In this document: in pieces, positions 25,870 to 39,400 of the stretch
Numbering within the stretch: position 1 is the stretch's first letter
Layout: the number at the start of each line of letters is the position of its first letter
DNA from: Fistularia commersonii
Lineage: Eukaryota; Chordata; Actinopteri; Syngnathiformes; Fistulariidae
Length of the DNA stretch: 64,000 bases
Assembly: GCA_037954325.1 (NCBI GenBank)
Contig: JBBMNZ010000019.1
Coordinates: forward strand, 7,950,501 to 8,014,500
Direction of reading: 5' to 3'
Notes under the pieces: model-generated
Seen by the model: only the letters and a program-made list of their open reading frames with translations
The model's database searches: none
What the model was told of the DNA's origin: nothing
Translations under genes and position numbers: made by a program

Positions 25870-28800
25870 CACGTATGATTGTGGAATAATATTTTATAGT
25901 ACAATTTATGAAGGTACAATCACCCTCCCTCTGAAACATATTAGATATATTGGTGGGTTTTAACCTTTATGTGTAATGCTGATTGAAAATGACTATGAAC
26001 AACAGTGTTTGTTGTTTGAAAGTGCCCTCAGGCTTTAAAAGCATGACTAAGTAGTTTCTTACTGGGGCTTCTATTGGTTCCACTCCACTGTCTGATCTCT
26101 TGTACTCAATCACGTTTCATGCATCGCTGTCTCTGGAGATATTTCCACATGCTTTCCTCATCACGCTGCTTACTCATTAAGCTTGGTAGCAACTCATCAT
26201 GTAATTTAACTCATACAGGAGGATGAGTACAGAAAAAAGAGGATCACAATTATACTCAATTGGCGCTTTAACACAGCAGACATTGGCTTGGCAGGAGGAA
26301 AAGCACCAGTGTGAATAATACCATTAAAGGCTGGTCGGGCATTAATCGTCGCGATCAGCCGTATCGATGAGGTAGCATTCTCAACAGCTACATGCTGTGG
26401 GCTCAAATAAACGTGCAATCATTATTAATGCAATGAAATTCGCATTTCAAGACGTTACTTAGTTAAACCTCATAAAGATTACTGATTCGAAAAATAAGCT
26501 TTTGTGCCTCCTCTTACTTGAGAAGTAATTTTCTTTGTTTTTTTTATGTGAGCAGCCATTGAGTTTAAATTACCTTCTTTGTATTTCTTGACAAGTGAAG
26601 TCAAAGTCATTTTTCTGTTTTCAGCCAATTGGCTGGTAGTTGTAGCCTAATTCATAGCCAAAGGAAAGTATTGATAAACTTATCTAGCTCCCAAGAAGTG
26701 TGTAAGCATTTGTACTTGCCTAAAACGTAATGACATTCCTTTAAAAATAGCTTAACATCTTAATTCTGCAGTGGAGATGTTGGTACATCATTTTAACTAC
26801 AGTTACTGCATGATGAGTTGCCTCAAACCTCCGCATCTATTCCTCCTCACTGCTTTTACAGCCTGAGTCAATACATAGTACAGTTCCAGTGCCTGGAGAA
26901 GAGAAACAAGCCACTTTCACATGCATGCCACATCCCTCATGTCAGGTAATCTTTCTTTGTTTTTGTGCTCCTCATTTCTATTCCATCAGCCATCCATCAC
27001 ACTTCATCTTTGTTGCTTTAAGTTTCAAACCTCCTATTTTTTCTTTCACTTTATTATACTACTTGTTGAGTCTTTCTTTCCATGTGCAATTTTCACAATT
27101 ACATAACTAGCATATCTACATGCATAAAACACTTCAATTGGAGTATCCTTCTGGAAGATTTTTTAGTTTTTTAAATCTACAAATTTTCTGATACTTTGTG
27201 ATCTCATAGTAAGAATAGCTTGTCCTGTCATGATGCTTAAATCAAAAGGATGAGTGAAGTCAATTGTCACTGCCTGTTTGACTGTCTGTAATTGAGAGAA
27301 CAGGGTTAGATGGAGAAGGTTGATTTGCTGTGGCGATGCCTGCAGGGAAAAGCCGAAAGGAAAAGAAGAATTGTACTATTGTATCGATAGACAGACATCC
27401 AAACTAGTTTGTAATGCATTTTAATCTAATTGAATAAAAATTATTTTGTCACCTGTATTAAAATACTAAAAACTAAAAAAATTCAAATGTAAATGTGAAA
27501 ATTACATGATTCTCTATGGCTATAATCCGTCAAAATATTCACCAGAGGGCATTTTCCAAACAAAGCAGTACAAGTGGAAATTAGTGATCATGAGGTAATT
27601 TTGATTGAAGTGCTTTGGGCGGATTATCAGCATAATTTTTTCTCAAGATGGATGAAAACTTGGGAGCATAATAGAACATCCATGTTGTTTCTCTCAGTTT
27701 CAAATCCATCCCTTGTAACCAGTGCATCTCAAAGTAGCCAGAAATCTGGAAAATTTTTGTTGAGCCAATTAGGAAGGTAGGTAGGTTGTTGGGAACCTCC
27801 CTCCTTCTTCTTTTGATGCTGATCTGATGAAATGGCTGCCGTAAAGAAACAACTCACTTTAATGGTTACTTCTCCAGATTCCAACCTTTTTAGTCAGAAT
27901 CAGTCTTATTGGCCAAATATGCTCACAAATACAAGGAATGTGGCTCCAGTTTTAGGGTTACACCTTATTCTGACATGTTTATCAACAAAACCTGGACTAC
28001 AGGATGTTATACACAATGCAAAATATTAAATGCAGAGTGCTATGTAGTTAAGTATGTAAATGGTGAGAGAGGTTGTTCGAAGAGATACATTGAATATGGA
28101 TAAATATATCTATATAATATACATACATAGTGTATGCTTATTTTTTACAGCAAGGGTATGTATCAAAGCCTGTAGAATGAAGCAGCATCTAGCGTCAATG
28201 TGTGGTGACATGAGACATTTCATTATGCAGACATCCACTTCTCCTGGATTGCCTCCCATTCAATTATGTGCAAAAGGCTCAGCAGTCCTATTAAATATTC
28301 TTCATGTTGTCAGCTTGTTGGTCCTTTGTGTTGCTTTTAGAAGCCCGCCCTGCCCTTCCAGCAGTTAAATAGCAACCACGGGTCGAGCCTTTGCTGCACC
28401 AATCAAACCCATTTAGCTCCTGCCCTCCCTCAGGTTAGAAAACCACCCCATGTCGATCTCCTTGCTTGTAAGTTGGTGTGTCTTTGAGTCAACCAAAAAA
28501 CAAAGAAAATGAGCCTCCATGTTTTTACAGCATTGAGATGAGGCTTTTTTTATCTTTTGTTAAATGGATTTCTTTCAATTCTAACAAGTGCAATGCATAA
28601 TTTTATAGTGTACGAGTAAATGTCATCTTTTGATGATTTTTTGTAATGTTTGCAGACTCGTTCAGATTCATCATAACTGTTACGTTACTGTGACAAACGA
28701 ATTTTCCCCTATGGGAATCAATAAAGTCTACCTTATCTTACTTAAGTAATTTTTTAAAAAGTCTACCGATAATCATTTTTGGCGATTCACTTGTTTGGTT

Positions 28801-31800
28801 TCAAAGCCAGGAGACAAGAGGCAATAGGTACTTAAACATAAATGAATGAATGCCAAACTGATAAATGAATAAAAACATAGTTTGAAAATAAAACAACAAA
28901 ACCTGTCCTAAAATCATCAAAAATACATTTTAAACCAATCAGTGTGAGGGGAACTAAAAAGTCCGAGATATGTGAAAAGACATACCAGGAAATACATCCC
29001 CCCCCGGTTAGAATAATGTTTGTTTTTCAACAGCATTCAGAAGCCATTCACGACATCTTTACTTTAATTGAAATTAAATGTACTCAATGTATTAAGAATA
29101 CATGTATTTAATTACTATGAATCTAAGATGTGAATGCCCATAAAAAGACTAAATATTGAAAACAACATATCCAAGCATTTTTTTTCCATCCAGCTGCTTT
29201 ATTTTTTTTAATTAGCTGAAATTGAAACGTATGACCCCCCTCCCGTTTAGTTTAGTTTCTCTTAATGTATACAACTATGTACTGATATGCATGTGTGCTA
29301 AGGCCTAGATTTGCATTTACTTGTGTTTAAGTACAGGTTGCCTGCATTTATTGAGCTTCGCTGTGTCTGTTCTGCATCAAGCAGAACGTAAAAATCATAG
29401 CAGATGCTTTTACTGTAAGTGCACTTTTCGTTCCTACTACCGCCTTCTTTGAAGACTCTATTTTATGTTTCTCTGCCGATGTACAGACAACAACTTAATA
29501 AGACAGTCAGCACTCAACATAGATGCGATTTCTTAGAAGAACTAGAAGATGCAATATTTTTTTCATAGCTTTGGCAAAAGCTTTTAAGCTCAATCATGGG
29601 AGTGACGGTCAAGCCTGGATAGGCATGTGGTGCTGGACGGACGGTTTCCCCCAACAGTGTTTTGGTATGCCCATGAATGTGTGTCTCAGCTCTCTTGCAG
29701 GGTTTGCCAAGTAGTTGAAAGAAGCAATTTTTTTTTTTTTTTTTAATTTCATAATTATTTTTTGACAAAAATCATTTGCTTCAGTATTTGATCTTTTCAA
29801 GATTCAAAGGTTTGAGCATGTGTGTGGTTTAAGCTTTTCAGATGTATAGAGTTTCTTTGATCTTATTAATATTTCAGAAATTACTGCAGACTAACAGTAT
29901 TTCCCATTTTCCATTGACACTGATCTGAATATTGTGTCTTTCTTCTCAATTTTTGATCAAATGTAATTCAAGACCCCTTACAGTGACTGTCTGAATTACA
30001 ATTAAAATGATTTTACTTCATGCTTTGTCTTGTGTGAAACAGCCATCGGTAACAGAATCCAGAGAGGAGAAGGTTCCAGCAACAGCAAGGGACAAGAAAG
30101 ACCAGGTTTGTGTATCCATTTTCCATCTAGTGATGTGTACTAGTAATTTGTAGTTTCATATGGAAGGCGTCACTTCCTGGAAACACAGGCAGAAGTTAAA
30201 TGCAAGATTTTTTTCCTTAAAAATACACCCCATTTGAGATGAAGTTGTCACCATACATTTATGTCTGCCATGTGTCCGGCATGTGTTATAGTCTAAAGTT
30301 GTTGACCCTTGTCTCTTCTCCGTAGGAGGGTGACAGTCACAGTAGACTTTTCCTCCGCCTCTCCCCAACTAACCCTTTCACTCCTACCCCATTTAAGGTT
30401 TGTGGGTCTCTGTCTTTGATGTGCCCTTCTATTTCCCTTTCTATGTATGCTTGTACAATTATGTTGATACAAATTCAATAGCTGAAGTATCAAACTTACA
30501 TAATGTACATGCATTCACATGTCCTAACATCTCTATTCCTCTGAATTTCTTTTATTGCCTTTGTTGTAAAATCACCTCTCTCTTCCCTAACGTTTGGTTT
30601 TGTTGCTTCCTTACACAGATACCAAAATCAGTACTAAATTCACTTTTTTGCTGTATTTTTAAAAGAACTGACTTGACGATAAGAAATATTAATTGAAAGT
30701 GTGATTTTTTTGGTCATGGTATTCAGGTTAGTGCACATTTGAATGTCTAATGGGTGAAAATGAGTTGAAGTAGTCATGGGTGTGATAAAGACCATTATTT
30801 GCAAATTGTGTACTTAGTTTTAAGTTTAATTTTGCTTGTGTGTTTTATTCTGATTTGGGGCTTTGGCACACATAGGGAACTATCTTATATACCTTTCAAT
30901 TAATGCCACACTCAGAACTAACAAATTCTGCTCAAACTGATGAAGCTTTTTGAATTAAACAAAATATATGGCTTCTGCTGATTATAGCTTCATGTTTCTC
31001 CCCATCCCAACGAAGCTAACAGCAATAAGCGATTACAAAAAAGAAGAATTTTGAATCCGTACTTTAACTTTGCCTTTCTCTAATAATGATTTTCCAACTT
31101 CAATATTTGCGGCATACAGCCAGTGAAGCATGAAGCGGCAAAATCATCTCCCACCAGCGCTGTCCTCCCCCTGCCAGTGATGCCCCATATGGGAGAGACT
31201 GACACAGACACGCTGACAGAGATTCCTGGCAGACCTGCTGAGGCAGAGGAGGAGAAAGAGGAGGAGACGGATGAGTTTGGATACAATTGGAGTGAGTCTG
31301 TTTCTTTCTGTTAAGGGAACAATCATAGAGGGATAATCACAATTGTTTGTTTTTTGTAATTTCGCTCTCAGAAAATTCAAGCTCCTCTGACTTTTTAAAA
31401 GTAGATTTCACATGTTGAGTAATAATATGAATCAAGTGACGCTGATGGACACAAAGATATAAAAGATCACATTTAACCCAGATTTCATTTGTGAATAAAG
31501 ACTGCATGTCTGTCAAGGCTTGCATGATTGCTAAAAAATGTTGAACTGTTGAGTAGTGGTTGACCAAGTTTTGGTTATGGAAAACATTAAAAGAGAGATA
31601 ATGTTTTTGGAAAATGTTTTGCATCCCTGGAAAATCTAACTCCAAACTCAAAAACAAGCTTCTTTCTCCAAGCTTCTCAATCAGAATTAGCAAGACCATT
31701 TTCCCTTTTGCCGAACCATTTTAATCTGACAGCTTTGCTTTTGATTATATAATAAATTATAATTAAGCAGATGGATAAGAATATTTTGAGTTTTTTTTTT

Positions 31801-33402
31801 CCAAATAGGGCTGAATAGGAGACTTGTCTTTGTTCAGATTTTGTATAGTTCCTGTCACTTTGTATTTTTTAGGTTTGGTGGTTACATATTTATTTCAAAT
31901 CAGGTAAATTAAGTTAATGATGCATCAATCAATAATATTCTTGATTACATAAACAAGGAATTGCTGCAACCATCGACTGAAACCTGCCCACGGGTTCAGA
32001 TTATCTTAAGGTTTCATCATTGTTCATCAAACCAGGATGAGTGTTGCAGAAAATGTCTCAAATAATGTCATCTTGAAAAGAGGTGGAAAGGACTCGATGA
32101 ACCCTGTATTCTGCTTTCCTACTTTGCAATAACAACATACTGCCTTTAGAGGTCCTCCAAGTCTCATGTTTATCTTGCTCAGCCATCAATGGATCCGATG
32201 CCTCGAATAAAGTGCACTCATGCTCGAGCTGGCTGAAAAAGCTGAGGCACTCAATACTCAATTAAAGCTATTACCATCTCTGCGATATAGTGATGAACCA
32301 TTAGATAAACTCTGAGCTTCAAGGAGAATGGGTCACTTTAGACACGTTCAAGTTGGGCAAACTACATGAAGGACAGACTTCCAGCCTCTAAACACCTGGG
32401 ACCATGGTGAACGATGTGTGTGTTGTGTTTGTGTGTGCCTTTTAGAGAGTGTGCCTACCGTGCAGGGATAAGATTGATGAGGCTCGGCCTGGGGAGGTGA
32501 GACGTGGAGATTAGTACAGGAGTGATGGTTTAACAGTGGCAGGAAGCCCAGAACAACAGGAGCCCATTGGTCTGAAGGGGTTATCTAACACACCAGAGAC
32601 AGTAGAGGCAAAGAAAGAGTGAGATGAGACCTGGAATGGATAAAAATGATGACAAGATTTGGACAAAGACACAGAGAGGGAGGATAAAACAAATTTAGCG
32701 TTTCAAGTGTGAAAATTGGTTTGAAGGTTTATGCAACTTATTTTTTTATTTATTTATTTTTTATAAATACTAACAGAGGAAAAAACTTGGACTCATGACA
32801 AAACTTCTAACATCTCTCTGTTATACCTATTATATACCTATTTCAGAGATAATAATGGAGCGATATGGTAGCCTCTCAGGCGTACTACACATGATTGAGC
32901 TGGAAAAAGGCAAGACAGGCCTGGGCCTAAGTCTAGCAGGGAACAGGGATTGTTCCCGCATGAGTGTGTTCGTTGCAGAAATAGACCCAATAGGAGCTGC
33001 CGGAATAGACGGACGCATGATGGTCGGGGATGAGCTGCTCGAGGTAAGAGATGATGCTCTGAATATGCTTTACGAAGAAATAACAGGAATTCAAATTTTT
33101 AGTTGTTACTCATTTTTTGAAGTCATGTAATACCATTTCAGATCAATGGACATGTGCTTTACGGCTACAGTCATCAGAATGCATCTTCTATCATCAAAAG
33201 TTCTCCTTCCAAAGTCAAAATCGTCTTCATCAGGTATAACTTTTTTTTTTTTTCGAAAAGAGATTTTCCAGTAGCAACTCAGATGTATCAATTAGAGACA
33301 ATGCTCATCTTGCGACAGAGTCCTCTGTAATGCTACACAAAATCCAATAGAGGGAGTTATTGTAGTTCAACTAAGGAGGAATTTACAGCAAAAAATACAT
33401 TT

Positions 33403-33462
<60 letters not shown>

Positions 33463-36400
33463 CTTATTACATCTTTTTTTGATTGAAAAAATGTTTGAAT
33501 ATCAGTCATGTCTGCCAGTTACCAAAAGTTGATTCTAAATCTGTGAATGGAGTGCGCCAAATCATCCATCTCATTTTGCTAAGAGAAAATATAAGTTAAT
33601 TCCTATCATTGTACACATTGGTGACTACCCTGAAAAACAATCACTTGTAACATATTGAACATATTTCGTCCTGTTTCAGGTAATATTTTTTATGTCTCAC
33701 TGTTGTTTCATGAGTAGTTTTTAACAAACTAACTGCAAAAGCAAGCACCTCTAAACATTTAAAAGCACTTGATGGTGTTGGTTTGTAGCATGCCAATATC
33801 ATGGCGTCTTATATTAACCCAGAGGGTTAGGTGCTGTAATAGAGGCATTGATGTTACCATCAGTGCCTCTATTACCGCACCTAACCCTCTGTAGAACTCA
33901 TATCCCCTCCTTGACCCAGTGAAAAAGACATGATCAGAAAACATAATTCATGGTTCCACTGTCAGTAAGCAGAGAAGAGATAATGTACATGAGTTATACC
34001 TCTTTGAAACAGGGACACAGAGGTACTAGACCAGATGGCTGTGAGTCCTGTGAAGGAGAATGAGGGAGACTCAGTGGAGCCCCACAGCGAGGTACAGACA
34101 TTCCTATATGCTCAGTGACACATGAACAAGTGCACAAACAGCTTTATATGACACATATAACAAAGAATGTATTGAATGCAAATCATGAAGATACACATGT
34201 AATTGACAGTTTTGACAGTTCAGTTCTTCCCCTTTAGTTTCCCAACTCTATTCATGGTCATGAATTATTTTCATGAATGTTTCCTCAGTCAAAGTGTGTG
34301 GTCTTCAAGGTTCTTGAACTCCCATAATAGCTTGAAACTTCCTGTACTGCTTGAAAATCCACCAAAAGTGGCATAGATGTCTGCATACATGCACAAATTC
34401 ACACACACACACAGAGCACTGTCTGACAAGTGGTACTTACTTAAGCTGAAGCAATTACTGCCATATCAACAGTTACTTGCTTTCCTACAGCAAGAAATTA
34501 TCACTGCAGACGGGGACACTGAGACTTCAAAATACATGTACCACATCACAAAGGCAAAGGTGAGATACACAGGAATCACTACACATTCCCAGCAATTTCA
34601 CAGGCTGTCCAGTTCTCTTCTACCCCGTGCCCAGTTCTCTCTTATACCATTGGAAAGCTGACTATAACGCAGGAGGTTCAAACCAAAAAGTCTGACTGAA
34701 AAATGAGGAGATGAAGGATACATGGGCACTCAAGTCTGACAAGCTGTCATGACAGAAAAGAGCAGTGCCAAATAAACAGAACAATAAACAGAGCAGTGCC
34801 AAATAAAATGATGCAATAATCAAACCAATGAGTGTATAATGAGTATATGAATAGGAACAGTTTGAATTAAACAATGGCCCAGTTGGCCCAGTTGAAATGA
34901 CAAAACTAAGTATTTCACCTGTACTTTTGTTTTGTTTTTTCTAGCCAGGTGGAGGGTCAATTTTATTTTACAGTAGTTATTTTTTGCAACTCAACCACAG
35001 ATGCACTGAAGCATATTACTTTGGTGGGAGGTCTCATAGCTTTTTTTCATTAGACATGCCTCTTCTGTTCTTTTTGCACAATACATTGTATTTCGTTGAT
35101 CTTCGTTGAATTTTGGGCACAGCGGTGCCATCAGAAGATATACTAAGACATCTAAAAGTGGAACTTGAAAAATCTGCATAATTGGAAAGCATGCCTTATC
35201 TGATTTATTTGAACTGTTCTTTAAACAGATGGAGACTGTGTGAAACACAGCAAGAGTGAGCGTGAAGGAGAAAAGTGGGAACATAGCCCTGCTTGAAAAG
35301 CACCTGGTTGTGATTCCCAGTCTGGGACTACCCATATGGTGCATGAGGCAACAGGGATGACAGTGTAAATGCAGCAGCATCTGGGCTGCTCAGTGATAGG
35401 CATACTCAATGTCCCAAAAGTCTGCTCTCGGAACAAAAGATCAGAGGTGGAAAGAATGCAGGGTGTAAATGTTGGAGCTAATTATCTTTTATGGAGGTAA
35501 CTGTTATCGGTTTTGTTTTTGGAAGCTTGAGGGAACTCATTTATTGACCATGTATCAAAGCTGTGATGCTGATGGGAAGGTGTATTTTGCAGTCTCTCTT
35601 TAGACCCTTTCAAGGGTCAGGCAGTAAATAATGCACAAATTTCTCCCAACAGGAGGATGGTGATTTTTGCATCCTTTTTGATGAGGGTAACACTGAATGT
35701 CAGATTGAGATTCAGACTACGTATGAATTGAAAGAACTCAATGAAGAAGTAAGTATTGGGGGTTGGAAAAACAATGACGAAATTGAATATTTATGAATGA
35801 TTTTATGTTTGCTAATTGTATTATTCTAACTAATGTTTGAAATATTTGGAGCATGCTTGTAACTTCAACATTGCCCTCAGATTTTCTAAACTGACGTAAA
35901 CATGATAATATTTAAAGTGTAACAATCCTCATGTCATAGTAGATTTATTACCACATAATTAATGTGGTAATAAAGACCAATTGATGTAAATTTATTTTTT
36001 ACGACTGCAGTTATACTCAGAATCCAGACATTGCATCAAGGTTGAAGTGCTTGGGGGCTTTTGGTGTTTAGGGGCTGTGAAAGTGCTGTCAATATACCTA
36101 AATGGCTGCACAAACTCTGCATATACACCAACAGGAAGGCTGTTTAAAACCAGGCGAAAATCTTTTTGCTGTGAATGGGGAGTCTATGCTGGGCTACTCT
36201 GTTGAAAAGGTAAATCTGTGTTAATTTAAAAAAGATAAATAAATAGATAAATCATAATAATTATTTCAAGTTGCCTTTAAAAAAGTTAAGCTTGCCACCT
36301 CTCTGATGTGGTGTTATTAGTCTATAGCGTTATCATAGTTAATTTGATAAATATGTAGATGTTCAATTATTTATACACTTGTCTTTTAGGTCAAGTATCT

Positions 36401-39400
36401 ACTGATTAGACCCAAAGGTCCATTAAAGCTGAACTTCTCTACAAATTAAATACCCCTTTCTTCTCCTTATTTCCTAAGTCATCCAGTCAGGAGCTGGGTA
36501 ACTCTGATATTGTCCAAATAAGCCTTCCCAGCATGCATAGTGCCGCTACGGCTATGACCACCACCACAAATCAAACAGAGGAAGAGGCAGTCACAAGTGA
36601 GTCTCACAAGTCTTGCAGACTTGTGGTTAGCTGCAAGTGCTGCAATTCTTCCTTTTAATTTACAGTGCTTGATCAAAGTTTCTGCCTTCTTATGTTGTAC
36701 AATAATTAAGGGAAGATAATTAAAAGTCAGCAAACCTTGTTTTGTTCCACTTCTTTTCTGTTTTTAGGTCAGAGTCGCTCATCCACCCCTTCCACTTTGG
36801 CCTCCGACCCAGCAACCTGTCCCATTATTCCGGGCTGTGAGACCACGATCGACATTTCCAAAGGCCGAACTGGCCTAGGCCTCAGCATCGTTGGGGGTTG
36901 TGACACCCTGTTGGTAGGTTTGTAGGAGACAAAAAGAAAAAATCAAGACAGATCTAGTGATGCTTTATTTATTGAAATCACCATCAATCTGACTTGAAGG
37001 GAATAAATAAACACGTGGCTAACATTAAATGATCCCATTTGGTCTACATAATGCGATTTTTTTAACATTTTTGTCAAACCTCCACAAAGTTTTTCAAGAA
37101 CTAGTTTTAATTTGACAAAGTTAAAATCTACCGCTATTGCCCCCACTTAAGTTATAGGGTCTGATAGAAAGTTTTGACACTACCTGTAACCAGAACCCCA
37201 TTTAGGTTAAGAGCGTCACATGACAATTAAGTGACATTATAGTTGATGCTGCAAAGCCATGAAAAAGTTACAGTATATGTCTAACGCACAAGTGGTATAA
37301 CATATTCTACAAGGAGAGATTCAGTAATGTAATCAACAACATTTTGAAAAAGTCAACTTTCTTGAAAAACAACCCCACTGCTAATTACTCAAATTACCAC
37401 CCACTAAGCCGCCCTCTTCAAATTGTTGGTGGTATAACCCAGGACTGAAATAGCTATGGTGGCTCAGGAATGTAGGAACTGATGTTGTCACAGCCTTTCT
37501 CCTCCTCCTGCCCTTGCCGTCCTTTCCATCGCCCATCTATTCTGTCTGCTCAGTCAGGCTTGGCCGAGCAGCTTTTTGTCTTGCCTCAACCACTGCAGAC
37601 AATATCCAGCTCTGGAATGTAACCTCTGAACCCCAAATGATACTTACACTGGAACGCAGAGAACCACCCTGAAAGCCATGAACATAAACACTTAACAAAA
37701 TGAGATATCCAAAATGCATAGGATTAGTATGTTCCTTCGTATTTTCCCTATGTCATTTCCACTGAAAAAAAATGGTTTTTCTCACTTAAACATTCAACTT
37801 CTCATACTCAAACACACAAGTGCACAAAAAATGTATACATACACACATATGTGTGTGTGTATATATACATATAAACACATATGTTTTTTTTTTCCTTCCA
37901 TGCCAGGGTGGCATCATTATCCATGAGGTGTATGAAGAGGGAGCTGCTTCAAAAGACGGCAGGCTTTGGGCGGGAGACCAGATACTTGAGGTGAGGCTTA
38001 ATACCTAAAACATATAAATGAAGAGAGACTGAAGGTGTCAGACATGCCAGAGGAGTTTCAGCATGGAAGCTAGGGGTTTCAATCAAGGATCCCAATCTTG
38101 GATACTACAAAGCAAAGAGCTATATATATTTATATATACTCTCTCAAATATGAGTCTCATGATGAGTGGCAATCAGATCTAACTAATTTTTCTGCTGCTA
38201 AGACAGCGTTCTGGAAAATCAAGTATCAAGGAAGGTGTGCACCATGATGTCTTAAGTAACCTGGCTCAACTTGGATTCGCCCTTTATATGACCCCATGCA
38301 TTGTTACAGAGTGAGGGCAGGGGTGGAGCGCACACACGCAGACACACACATCTTAAGCCCGATGACTAAATTGCCCTCTACTATTCATTTCTGGACCCAG
38401 GACTTTGAAAACAGGGGTCATTGAAGCAAAGAACCATTAGCTGCTTTGGAGAGAAAAAAATACTTTTTTTTTTCCTTGTCTACGGTAAAAGCTAATGAGG
38501 TATTTCCTCTCTTTGTGTTTAAATGTTGACATCAGTAATAAAATGAACAGCTGAATGTCTCACAAATTTTCTGGAAAGGATAATTTGCCTTTGATTTTTA
38601 TGTTATTATCCACTCTAGATGTCACAACAGATTGTGCTTCTGAAGTGAATATTTTGTTACTTCAGTGAAAGGGTAATTAATTCTAGATTTAAGTAGTTTT
38701 GTTTGTTTTTTTTCCAAAGCTCTCCAAAGTCAATCCACCTTCTATTAGATAGTTGTCATTTCTAATAGGAAGTGAAAAGCAGTGTCATTACTTAAACTTG
38801 TTTGGCTTCACTGGCATGAATCCCCAAAGAATATAGTATCTCAGTGCTGTAACTTAACACCATGGCGCATATTAAAACTTAAAAAAAAAAAAAAGCAAGA
38901 TTTGCGTGTGACGCGATGGAGTAGTAGATCTCAAAATAGCACTGATATGTAATTGTACTCCGGCCTTCTCAGTCCACTACACTGATGTTTTGCTGTCATT
39001 GTTGTATCATATAAAGAGAAAAACTGAATTAACCCTTTAATTTCGCTGTAAATTGATATGGAAAGTACATCACCAAACAAGTGGTTAATGATGGTTGATA
39101 TGTATAAAATATTTTAAGCTCACTTTTCGCAGGTGAATGGCATTGACTTGCGTTCCGCCAGTCACGATGAAGCCATCAATGTACTGAGACAGACCCCACA
39201 GAGGGCTCGGCTGACTGTCTACAGGGATGAGGCTCAGTATAAGGAAGAAGACCTTTGGGACTCCTTCACTGTGGAGCTGCACAAGAAACATGGCCAGGGC
39301 CTCGGTCTGAGCATTGTAGGGAGGAGGTAACTGTTTCAATATTATTATTTGTATTACTCCCTCACCAAACTACCTCTTAAGCATCTGTAAACAAATATGC

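Noticed and set aside
35290..35400. Possible tRNA-SINE head (GGTTGTGATTCCCAG) in intron 35
   Set aside because: No matching body or tail, and no second copy in the window.
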